Origin: Chloroflexia bacterium
GTDB lineage: Bacteria > Chloroflexota > Chloroflexia > Thermomicrobiales > UBA6265
DNA: 6,210 nucleotides
Direction of reading: 5' to 3'
Assembly: GCA_013696265.1 (NCBI GenBank)
Contig: JACCYX010000160.1
Span: 1-6,210, forward strand
The stretch's first letter is position 1; each line of letters begins with the position of its first letter. The notes beneath the pieces were generated by a model, which was not told where the DNA came from, did not search any database, and worked only from the letters and a program-made list of their open reading frames with translations. Of this stretch, positions 1 through 4,893 are shown one piece after another. The translations under genes were made by a program, and so were the position numbers.

Positions 1-89
1 AACTGGATCGGCTCGACGCCGTAGTAATCGCGCATGAGTTCATCGATCTGGGCCATCTGTTTGGCATTGATCGCGGGAACGTCGATCAT
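1..89 (-). CDS. nnrE: NAD(P)H-hydrate epimerase, N-terminal fragment (runs off the left edge)
   Basis: The complement of the first 89 bases reads as 29 codons starting MIDVPAINAKQMAQIDELM and continuing RDYYGVEPIQ. This is the typical opening of the YjeF_N (NnrE/AIBP) family: a short strand with a P, then an x-Q-M-x-x-[IV]-D-x-L-M helix, then a YG[IV] turn before the LMENAG segment, which would lie outside the window. The family epimerises the R and S forms of damaged NAD(P)H hydrate so that the matching dehydratase can repair it; the enzyme is cytosolic. The ATG overlaps the TGA of the upstream serine hydrolase gene as ATGA, so translation is probably coupled. The purine-rich Lys codons just upstream can serve as a ribosome binding site. 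Only the start is visible, so a fusion to the dehydratase domain (NnrD), common in bacteria, cannot be judged. The call rests on a short stretch. Confidence 0.75.
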   Translation of the reverse strand, partial: MIDVPAINAKQMAQIDELMRDYYGVEPIQ

Positions 90-1579
90 TTCTTCTTGCC
101 CTTCCCCGATGCTTTGGGCGTCTTGCCTTTGGCCGTCGCGCCCTTCGATGGCGCGTCGAGCCGCTCCGCGAGGCGGCCGCCCATCCGCAGGAAGTGCTGC
201 CTGGGGCCGTTGCCGCCGTACTCGATGAAATCGACGATCGCGTGCTTGTTCGGGCCGTCCGGCACCTGGTAGCGATACTTCCCAACCGCCACCAGAGGGT
301 AGGATTGTTCGTCCTCGACCTCGCCGCTCTCCTCGTCGATATGGACCACCTCAAGGTCGAGCCGGTCATCCACGACGCTGACCGTGAATGTTCCGTCATG
401 ACGCCGGTACGTCCCGGCCACCTCCTTGAGCTGTTTGCCGGAACGTTTCACCCGGTCCGGGACCGGCCGCGCGACGTCGAGGTATTGACTCAGCGCCCAG
501 GCCTCGATCTCCTGGATCGCGCGCGACCCCGCCTCGCCGTTGGTGAGGGTCGCGATCGCGAAGGCCCGCTCTGGGATCGCGGTCAGGTTCGCCCGGAACC
601 CGCGGGTGGCGCCGCCGTGACTGATGGTACGGAAGTCAGGATAGTCGTGAACGCACCAGCCGAGCCCGTAGTTGCGGGAGAAGTCCCCGGCCTCGGTGAG
701 CGGTTCCCGCGTCGCCTGTGCCGATTCGGGGGAGAGCAGCCGCGCGCCGTCGATCTCGCCGTCGCCGATGTGGAGCCGGGCGAACCGCAGCACTTCGCGA
801 ACGGAGGCGACAACGCCGCCGGTGCCGTTGACGTGGCGGGGAAACGCGTAGCCGTGGGCCATAACGTGCCCCTCTTCGCGGCGCTTGAGGTAGTGACCGA
901 CCGCGTGGGGCCGGGTGATGACATCCTCGGCGAAGAAGAAGGTCGTTTCGAGCCCGAGCGGTTCGACCAGGCGTTTCCGGAACACGGTTTCGAACGGCTG
1001 GCCGGCGACAACCTCGATCGCGCGGCTCACCAGGTAGTATCCGGCATTGCAGTACGACCAAAGGTCGCCGGGCACCGTCCACTGCCGGAGCGTGTCGAAG
1101 CCGGCGATCGCCCTGGCCAGCGCGTCGTCACCCTGGCCGTATGAGATGAACCGGTCGCCTTCGAACCCCGCCGTGTGGGAGAGCAGGTGACGGAGCGTGA
1201 TCGTGGTCCTCGCCGCCGCGTCGGCCAGTGGGAGGTCCGGGACATACGTCACCACTGGCTCGTCGAGATCGAGCAGGCCATCTTCGACGAGCATCATCGC
1301 CAGGGTGGCGGTGAAGACCTTCGAGATCGAGCCGATCTGGAAAATCGTGTCGTCCGTCATTGGCTGCCGCGTCGCGAGATTCGCGAACCCGGCCGAGGTC
1401 GTCTCGATCTCAGCCCCGCGCAGGATGCCGACCGCGATGCCGGGCACGTTCCATCGGCTGCATTCGCCCTGGACCGCCGCCGCGAGCGAATCGTAGGCGG
1501 GCCGGTCGCGCGGCCAGCCAGGAACGATGACGTCCGCGTTGCCGAAACTCGGCGGGTCAGTCGTGAAGGGTGAAGCCAT
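86..1579 (-). CDS. Serine hydrolase of the class C beta-lactamase / DD-peptidase / esterase family (PF00144)
   Basis: This 497-residue protein has all three active-site motifs of the family. They are S-I-S-K at 84-87 (Ser84 nucleophile, Lys87 base), Y-C-N at 176-178 (the YxN motif) and H-G-G at 321-323 (in place of KTG). Around them lie typical sequences such as LRHLLSHTAGFE and the PG-x-x-WSYCNAGYYL stretch. After the catalytic domain (about 30-370), residues about 380-475 look like the small beta-rich C-terminal domain (DUF3471/lipocalin-like) seen in many relatives. The last 20 residues are a Lys/Gly/Ala-rich tail. No signal peptide is visible, so a cytoplasmic location is likely. The frame stays open to 1786, but I chose the ATG at 1579 because AAGGAG lies 11 bases upstream and homologous-looking sequence begins only after it. 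It is the first gene of an operon with nnrE. The family includes esterases, D-aminopeptidases and true beta-lactamases; HGG and the lack of a signal peptide favour an esterase or peptidase. The substrate is unknown. Confidence 0.92.
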   Translation of the reverse strand: MASPFTTDPPSFGNADVIVPGWPRDRPAYDSLAAAVQGECSRWNVPGIAVGILRGAEIETTSAGFANLATRQPMTDDTIFQIGSISKVFTATLAMMLVEDGLLDLDEPVVTYVPDLPLADAAARTTITLRHLLSHTAGFEGDRFISYGQGDDALARAIAGFDTLRQWTVPGDLWSYCNAGYYLVSRAIEVVAGQPFETVFRKRLVEPLGLETTFFFAEDVITRPHAVGHYLKRREEGHVMAHGYAFPRHVNGTGGVVASVREVLRFARLHIGDGEIDGARLLSPESAQATREPLTEAGDFSRNYGLGWCVHDYPDFRTISHGGATRGFRANLTAIPERAFAIATLTNGEAGSRAIQEIEAWALSQYLDVARPVPDRVKRSGKQLKEVAGTYRRHDGTFTVSVVDDRLDLEVVHIDEESGEVEDEQSYPLVAVGKYRYQVPDGPNKHAIVDFIEYGGNGPRQHFLRMGGRLAERLDAPSKGATAKGKTPKASGKGKKK

Positions 1580-1590
1580 CGGGGTACCTG

Positions 1591-1596
1591 CTCCTT
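1591..1596 (-). promoter_or_regulatory. Ribosome binding site deciding the serine hydrolase start
   Basis: The complement reads AAGGAG, 11 bases before the ATG at 1579. It is the only strong Shine-Dalgarno match in the open frame upstream of the catalytic domain, and it supports the shorter start over the in-frame ATG at 1786. Confidence 0.6.
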
Positions 1597-1631
1597 GTCG
1601 AAGGTTACGGTTCGTATGTCCATTATTGACG

Positions 1632-1650
1632 ATCGACGAGCTTGGTCGAT
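1632..1650. promoter_or_regulatory. Perfect 6-base inverted repeat in the divergent intergenic region
   Basis: ATCGAC and GTCGAT are separated by 7 bases. The repeat sits between the divergent serine hydrolase and membrane-protein genes and could be an operator or a 5'-UTR hairpin. A TTGACG hexamer lies just to its left (1626-1631, plus strand), but no good -10 is found 16-18 bases further on, so I assign no promoter. The rest of this 161-base gap shows nothing else I can support. Confidence 0.25.
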
Positions 1651-1740
1651 GGAAACCACCTGGATGGGTGTGGGGGTACAGTGGTGGACACGGTCCTTCC
1701 CGGGCCGGCCCCGCGTTGCGCATGAAAGGATTCGGACCAG

Positions 1741-2247
1741 GTGACACACGATCCAGTCCATCTCGACCAGCCGGTCGGTACGCCAACCAGCGAACCCCAG
1801 AACGTCCTGGCGGCCATTTCCTGGACGCTGCTGGTGACGGTCATGCTTGGCGGCTATGCCCTCCTGAGATTGCTCAGCACGGGCGACAATCTCACCGAGC
1901 ATGAGGAGCAGTTTTTCCGGGCCGGTCACGGGCACGCCGGGGTCCTTGCCGCGGTTGGCATCCTCTACAGCAGTTACCTGGGCCGCACGCTGCTGGCTGC
2001 CCGCCGGCAAATCGGCGCCTGGTGCGTGTACCTGGCCGGGGCGCTCATGCTGTCCGGTGGGATGTTCGTGCACATGACGGTCGGCGAGGCGGGCGAGGGA
2101 TCGTGGGGCACGACGGTGACCGCGTTTGGGGGCGTGGTCCTCACGGTCGCCGTGCTCTACCTGGCCTGGCACCTGTACCGGGCGCGGCACGTCTCGTTCA
2201 TCTCCCCAGGATCTGGAACACGGCTGGAAGGAGTCCCTCATGAATGA
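1741..2247 (+). CDS. Conserved four-helix integral membrane protein, function unknown
   Basis: This is a 168-residue protein starting with GTG, preceded by AAAGGA at 1725-1730 (10 bases away). Four hydrophobic segments are visible, at about residues 22-43, 62-80, 91-111 and 122-145. A conserved-looking stretch, FFRAGHGHAGVL (58-69), leads into the second helix. Its two His residues, together with a later His in FVHM (109-112), could bind a metal or cofactor, but that is speculation. I remember similar small membrane proteins with an FRAGHAHAG motif from GC-rich bacteria, with no known role. The soluble tail (about 146-168) overlaps the start of the DUF4188 gene by 8 bases, so the two genes form a translationally coupled operon. 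That suggests a shared job, perhaps around a small hydrophobic or redox-active molecule. Confidence 0.8.
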   Translation: MTHDPVHLDQPVGTPTSEPQNVLAAISWTLLVTVMLGGYALLRLLSTGDNLTEHEEQFFRAGHGHAGVLAAVGILYSSYLGRTLLAARRQIGAWCVYLAGALMLSGGMFVHMTVGEAGEGSWGTTVTAFGGVVLTVAVLYLAWHLYRARHVSFISPGSGTRLEGVPHE

Positions 2248-2710
2248 TCGTTCGAACCGAGTCCAGGTCGGTCGGCACCGAGCCGATTTTCCGACCGGAA
2301 CCGTCGTGTTCCTGATCGGCATGCGCGTCAACAGCTTGTGGCGGGTACGCGCGTGGCTGCCGGTCTTCCTGGCCATGCCGCGGATGCTCGGGGAACTGCT
2401 GCGGCATCCTGAACTTGGCCTGCTCGATGCCCGCACTGAGCTGGCCTGGCGGCGGGCGACCGTGATCCAGTACTGGGAATCGATGGACAAGCTGATGGCC
2501 TACGCCGCCGCCCGCGACCATGAACATTTGCCGGCCTGGACCGCTTTCAATCGCCAGGCGCGAAAGGGCGACGGTACTGTTGGCATCTGGCACGAGGCGT
2601 ACACCGTCGATCCCGCGACATCACATGTCGTCTACAACGCGATGCCACGGTTCGGCATCGCGAAAGCAACGCAGATTGTCCCGGCCGATACGCCACAGAG
2701 CGGCGGGTAA
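2240..2710 (+). CDS. DUF4188 domain protein (monooxygenase-like, dimeric alpha/beta barrel type)
   Basis: This 156-residue protein starts at the ATG inside the end of the preceding gene, with AAGGAG at 2228-2233 (6-base spacing), which decides the start over longer in-frame options. The sequence follows the DUF4188 pattern across its whole length: VVFLIGMRVNSLWRVRAWLPV near residues 22-42, then MPRMLGELLRHPELGLL, then the VIQYWESMDKLMAYAAARDHEHLPAW core, then a GIWHEAY strand and a final YNAMPRFGIAKA. Family members are often annotated as monooxygenase or phenylacetaldoxime dehydratase-like. The W-E-S-x-x-x-L-x-x-[FY]A-x-x-x-x-H-x-x-x-W pattern recalls small heme- or cofactor-free monooxygenases with a ferredoxin-like fold. 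Any catalytic activity is inferred from family resemblance. It is soluble and probably works with the membrane protein encoded just upstream. No clear terminator follows; only a weak 5-base inverted repeat is seen around 2717-2744. Confidence 0.88.
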   Translation: MNDRSNRVQVGRHRADFPTGTVVFLIGMRVNSLWRVRAWLPVFLAMPRMLGELLRHPELGLLDARTELAWRRATVIQYWESMDKLMAYAAARDHEHLPAWTAFNRQARKGDGTVGIWHEAYTVDPATSHVVYNAMPRFGIAKATQIVPADTPQSGG

Positions 2711-2755
2711 CCGGGAGGCTGGCACGTCAGTATAAAATGAAGCCTTCACACACTC

Positions 2756-2784
2756 TTGACAATTCGGCACAGGACCCCTAGAGT
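2756..2784 (+). promoter_or_regulatory. Sigma70-type promoter of RNA unit A
   Basis: A perfect -35 TTGACA (2756-2761), a 17-base spacer and TAGAGT as -10 (2779-2784) predict a start near A2791. The same arrangement, with the same spacer length and several shared spacer bases (GGCAC at the same offset), occurs at 3658-3686. Confidence 0.75.
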
Positions 2785-2820
2785 GAACGTACAGATAAGG
2801 ACGTCACCTGTCTGATGTCG
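2785..2820 (+). repeat. Conserved 5' block, copy A
   Basis: About 30 of 36 positions match 3687-3721 with one single-base gap. Shared runs are ACGTACAGATA, CGTCACCT, CTGA and GTCG. Bases 2800-2806 can pair with 2813-2819 (7 pairs, one of them G-U) around a 6-base CCTGTC loop. Copy B can form the same stem with one internal mismatch and a CCTAAC loop. Confidence 0.8.
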
Positions 2821-3167
2821 AAACAGACGAATACCGGCACAGGAGCCACACCGAGCACGTGGCCACGGCAAGCGAAAGGCGCAAGCCCGAAACGGACCCG
2901 CGATCATCAGGACGGCAACATCCGCAATGGCTTTTCGGAGTCTGGATTCCCCGAAATGGTGGACTGCAGCAGTGTTCAACAAGTATCGGCACGACAACAC
3001 GGTTGGGACGCACTTCGTCTGAGGACTCCGGTCCGACGATTGAAAAGGCGTCTGCTTCCCTGGTGACCACGTCAGCAATGACGAAGTCAGCTCAATCCGG
3101 GGATCCTCACAACACGCTGTTACCGACGGCAGAAAGCCCAGTGGTTGCAAAACCGGTGGGTTTTTCT
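2791..3167 (+). ncRNA. Putative structured non-coding RNA, unit A (about 377 nt)
   Basis: This stretch fills most of a 628-base gap without a convincing gene. It starts at the predicted start point of a strong sigma70 promoter, opens with the conserved leader hairpin (2800-2819) and ends in a terminator-like hairpin (3132-3165). Inside are several compact hairpins: 2933-2956 (TTTCGG with CCGAAA), 3023-3034 (GGAC, TCCG loop, GTCC) and 3064-3089. The last has a 4-base outer stem, a 2x2 internal loop, a 5-base inner stem and a GCAA tetraloop. The ends match unit B, while the interior has diverged apart from short islands. The open frame at 2815-3066 has a poor ribosome binding site and is not kept in unit B. 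It resembles no RNA class I can name: tmRNA and RNase P signatures are absent. A long 5' leader or a non-autonomous mobile element are alternatives. Confidence 0.5.
3132..3167 (+). terminator. Intrinsic terminator of RNA unit A
   Basis: The stem runs from 3132 to 3165 and is closed by GGTT, a GCAA tetraloop and AACC. It has one G-G mismatch and a few G-U pairs, and it ends in a run of five T (3161-3165). It is part of a 47-base block (3125-3171, GACGGCA to CTGTGT) that matches 4009-4054 with one gap. Confidence 0.7.
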
Positions 3168-3252
3168 GTGTCCAATTCGCCGCGCCGTTGGGGTGCCTTC
3201 GCCCCATTCCATCTTCGTCTCTTTCCGTGCGAACCAATGAGTCGATTGCGTA

Positions 3253-3281
3253 TGTACAAATCCGCAACGTGGTCATATGAT
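3253..3281 (+). promoter_or_regulatory. Candidate promoter of the small DUF4177-like gene
   Basis: TGTACA (3253-3258, 4 of 6 consensus bases), a 17-base spacer and TATGAT (3276-3281, 5 of 6) would start transcription near 3288, about 50 bases before the ATG. The stretch from 3172 to 3252 shows nothing clear apart from a weak GGGG/CCCC inverted repeat around 3190-3205. Confidence 0.4.
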
Positions 3282-3338
3282 CAAGGTACTGGGTCCCCAC
3301 CAATCAATCGCATTTGCTCTATCTAAAAGGAGTCCGAA

Positions 3339-3539
3339 ATGGCTGTAGGTTCTCAATGGGAACACATCACGCTTTCGCTGCAATGGCACGCTGGCGTTTT
3401 GGGGATGAAAACCGGATGGGACAAGAACATGATCAGTCAGATCGAGGAGTTGGGCAAGCATGGAATTGAGATGTGCGGGGTGTCGCAGCAGAAAGATCCG
3501 ACCTGGTTCATTCTGTTCTTCAAGCGCCAAACGAGTTAG
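3339..3539 (+). CDS. Small DUF4177-like protein
   Basis: This 66-residue protein has a textbook ribosome binding site: AAAAGGAG at 3325-3332, six bases before the ATG. The layout recalls DUF4177: an N-terminal strand with Trp (SQWEHITLSL, 5-14), a GW-containing turn (26-27), an amphipathic helix MISQIEELGKHGIEM (31-45) matching the family's 'LNELGxEGWE[LM]' signature, a strand (CGV), and a closing FILFFKRQ (58-64) matching the family's '[VF]FKRP' end. The usual Trp in GWE is Ile here. The family is cytosolic and its function is unknown. The gene lies between the two RNA units, with its own candidate promoter and no obvious terminator of its own. Base composition looks less GC-rich than that of the flanking genes, which may point to transfer or relaxed codon choice. 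The gene call is firm; the family assignment is tentative. Confidence 0.78.
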   Translation: MAVGSQWEHITLSLQWHAGVLGMKTGWDKNMISQIEELGKHGIEMCGVSQQKDPTWFILFFKRQTS

Positions 3540-3541
3540 CG

Positions 3542-3661
3542 GAGTTCGAAACCATCATCGTCACCCAGGCAGCCATCGGCATGACCGCCGCCATGATCCG
3601 GGAACATGTTCGCCGAGGCCACGATTCAAGGCGAATGGCTCAGGAATTAGGGCGGGCTTGA
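3542..3661 (+). pseudogene. Possible gene fragment, faintly like a CsoR/FrmR repressor end
   Basis: This frame overlaps the end of the small gene and stays open to a TGA that lies in the -35 of promoter B. About 40 codons read like protein: EFETIIVTQAAIGMTAAM followed by IREHVRRGHDSRRMAQELG. The TQ-AA...EHVR spacing recalls the second helix of CsoR/FrmR metal- or formaldehyde-sensing repressors, with about six residues missing. No start codon with a ribosome binding site and no N-terminal domain are visible. It may be a remnant or chance. Confidence 0.15.
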
Positions 3662-3686
3662 CATTGAGGCACGAAGCGCATAAGGT
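3658..3686 (+). promoter_or_regulatory. Sigma70-type promoter of RNA unit B
   Basis: A perfect -35 TTGACA (3658-3663), a 17-base spacer and TAAGGT as -10 (3681-3686) predict a start near A3693. That is the same relative base (the first A of ACAGATA) as in unit A. Confidence 0.75.
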
Positions 3687-3721
3687 GTACGTACAGATAG
3701 GGCGTCACCTAACTGAAGTCG
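3687..3721 (+). repeat. Conserved 5' block, copy B
   Basis: This is the partner of 2785-2820. Bases 3701-3707 pair with 3714-3720 around a CCTAAC loop, with one G-A mismatch (3704/3717). The near-identical block in two otherwise diverged units suggests a constrained 5' end. Confidence 0.8.
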
Positions 3722-4050
3722 GGCCAGGCGACGATGCAAGCGGAATGTCGTCGACGCCGCCCCCGCCGTTCCGCCAGAGCAAGCGCCATTGGCTGAATGG
3801 CCGGCATCGCTGGACAAACGGCGATGCTCCTTCCGGGAGCGACGGGAATCCACGGTCTGGAGATGCGCCGCAAGCGCGTCCGATACGGCTCGATGCGGAG
3901 GAGAGGTTCGGGAGGCACCAGGCAAGACGTTGGGAGGATGGGTGTGTAGGGGGCCTGTCTGCACCAGACGCGGCGTCGCTGCCATGGTTCACGCCCACCC
4001 GCCGCGATGACGGCAAGAAGCCCACCGGTTACCAGGCCGGTGGGCTTCCT
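3693..4050 (+). ncRNA. Putative structured non-coding RNA, unit B (about 358 nt)
   Basis: This unit fills most of the gap between the small gene and yhhQ, with the same architecture as unit A: promoter, leader hairpin, diverged interior, conserved 3' hairpin block. The interior is more GC-rich than in A and holds a row of hairpins: 3786-3800 (CCATT/AATGG), 3804-3827 (GCATCGC/GCGATGC, 7 pairs), 3826-3840 (GCTCC/GGAGC, competing for two bases with the previous one) and 3957-3969 (GTCTG/CAGAC, three-base loop). Short islands shared with A include a GCAAGCG stretch and TTGGGA in similar order. Open frames through it (for example from ATG 3745) run through the 3' hairpin, lack good ribosome binding sites, and are Pro/Arg-rich with no similarity to the frames in A. 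I read it as a paralogue of unit A with unknown function. Confidence 0.5.
4017..4048 (+). terminator. Strong terminator-like hairpin, end of RNA unit B and possibly of yhhQ
   Basis: GAAGCCCACCGG (4017-4028) pairs perfectly with 4037-4048 (12 pairs). Two U-G pairs can extend it inward to an ACCA loop. Neither strand has a true T run after the stem (CTTCCTGTG on plus, CTTCTTGCC on minus), so termination may be partial or serve another end-processing role. It lies 16 bases past the yhhQ stop and could act in both directions. Confidence 0.55.
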
Positions 4051-4063
4051 GTGTACTAGAACG

Positions 4064-4792
4064 TTACCTCGACGGCCCAAACGCGATCGGGCGAAAGTCG
4101 GTCTCCCGGTCGTAGGCATCAAGGCTCTCGGCCCGCTTCAGCTTGCCGACGACCGCGTAGGTGAGGGGCGTCGCCAATACCTCGTAGGCGGTTTTCAGCA
4201 GCCAGCCGGTGTAGAGCATCTCCCACAGCACCTGCCCGGAAAAGACCCCGGCGAAGGCGATCGTCACGAACACCACCGTGTCCAGTCCCTGGCCCACGAC
4301 GGTGGAACCGATCGTCCGCGTCCACAGCCAGCGGCCATTGGTCCGCACCTTGAGCCTGGCCAACACGTAGGAATTAGCGAAGCCCCCGATCAGGTAGGCG
4401 CAGAATGAGGCGACCAGGAGACGAGGCGTGGAGTCGAAAATCCGGCTCCAGGCTTCGGCGCCGTCCCACGAGCCCTCAGCCGGCAACGCGGCGGCCAGTT
4501 GAAAAGTGCCGACGGCGAGGGCGTTGCAGATGAACCCGAGCCAGATCACACGCCGGGCCGTTGCGTAGCCGTACACTTCGGTCAGGACATCGCCCACGAT
4601 GTAGGCGATGGGGAAGGTCAGCAGGCCCGCGTCCGTTACCCAGGGGCCGAACGCCAGCACCTTGACCGCCACCAGGTTGGCCGTGATCAGGCTCGTCACG
4701 AAGAGCGCGACGATCACCAGGAAATACGGCGAACCGGCCATCGGCGGTGGGGCGGGGCGAGGATGGGGAGACAGGTTCTGATCGGTCGTCAT
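4064..4792 (-). CDS. yhhQ: Queuosine precursor transporter, YhhQ/VUT family
   Basis: This 242-residue membrane protein belongs to the COG1738 family, which imports queuosine precursors (preQ0/preQ1 or queuine) used to modify the wobble base of GUN-anticodon tRNAs. Its hallmarks are present: SLITANLVAVKVL (34-46), the signature FPIAYIVGDVLTEVYGYATA (60-79) followed by RRVIWLGF, and GQGLDTVVFVTIAF (167-180). About six membrane segments are seen, near 23-44, 54-72, 82-101, 125-147, 163-184 and 190-217. The N-terminal 20 residues are Pro-rich and cytosolic. I chose the ATG at 4792 because the family homology begins soon after it; the ribosome binding site there is weak (TGGA). Longer in-frame starts extend into the glycosylase gene and are unlikely. 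It is transcribed away from that gene. No preQ1 riboswitch pattern was found in the short upstream region. Confidence 0.9.
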   Translation of the reverse strand: MTTDQNLSPHPRPAPPPMAGSPYFLVIVALFVTSLITANLVAVKVLAFGPWVTDAGLLTFPIAYIVGDVLTEVYGYATARRVIWLGFICNALAVGTFQLAAALPAEGSWDGAEAWSRIFDSTPRLLVASFCAYLIGGFANSYVLARLKVRTNGRWLWTRTIGSTVVGQGLDTVVFVTIAFAGVFSGQVLWEMLYTGWLLKTAYEVLATPLTYAVVGKLKRAESLDAYDRETDFRPIAFGPSR

Positions 4793-4830
4793 GGGATTCC
4801 AGGTGGAGCAATGTTGGATAGGGTCGGGAA

Positions 4831-4845
4831 TGCGCGGTCCGCGCA
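4831..4845. promoter_or_regulatory. Perfect 7-1-7 palindrome between yhhQ and the glycosylase gene
   Basis: TGCGCGG and CCGCGCA flank a single central T, about midway between two divergent start codons (4792 and 4894). This is a plausible operator for one or both genes. No convincing -35/-10 pair was seen on either strand of this 101-base gap. Confidence 0.35.
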
Positions 4846-4893
4846 CCCGTCTTAGTGTACCGGTTGGCGTGCCGCCGGGCGAAAACAGGCGAC

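Noticed and set aside
194..1144. Long plus-strand open frame antisense to the serine hydrolase
   Set aside because: A GC-rich shadow of a gene with all three catalytic motifs; no start signal and no recognisable domain.
1580..1786. N-terminal extension of the serine hydrolase by 69 codons
   Set aside because: The extension is low-similarity and Pro-rich, overlaps the GTG start of the divergent gene, and a strong AAGGAG precedes the inner ATG.
2731..2736. TATAAA as a -10 element after the DUF4188 gene
   Set aside because: No -35-like hexamer at 16-18 bases upstream, and a much better promoter follows at 2756.
2815..3066. Open frame of 83 codons inside RNA unit A
   Set aside because: Poor ribosome binding site (AAGG 14 bases away), no recognisable fold, and no matching frame in unit B although the flanking 5' sequence is conserved.
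2791..4050. tmRNA or RNase P RNA as identity of the twin units
   Set aside because: The lengths would fit, but no tRNA-like end, tag frame or RNase P core sequence such as GAGGAAAGTCC is present in either copy.
2756..4054. Non-autonomous mobile element (MITE-like) explanation for the twin units
   Set aside because: No terminal inverted repeats or clear target duplications were found; an AATTCG near both ends of unit A looks like chance. Not fully excluded.
3460..4059. Open frame of 199 codons through unit B
   Set aside because: It runs through promoter B, the leader and the 3' hairpin, is rich in Pro, Arg and Gly, and overlaps the well-supported small gene at its start.
4793..4893. preQ1 riboswitch upstream of yhhQ
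   Set aside because: The short leader lacks the preQ1-I loop and tail pattern and is too short for the larger preQ1 classes.
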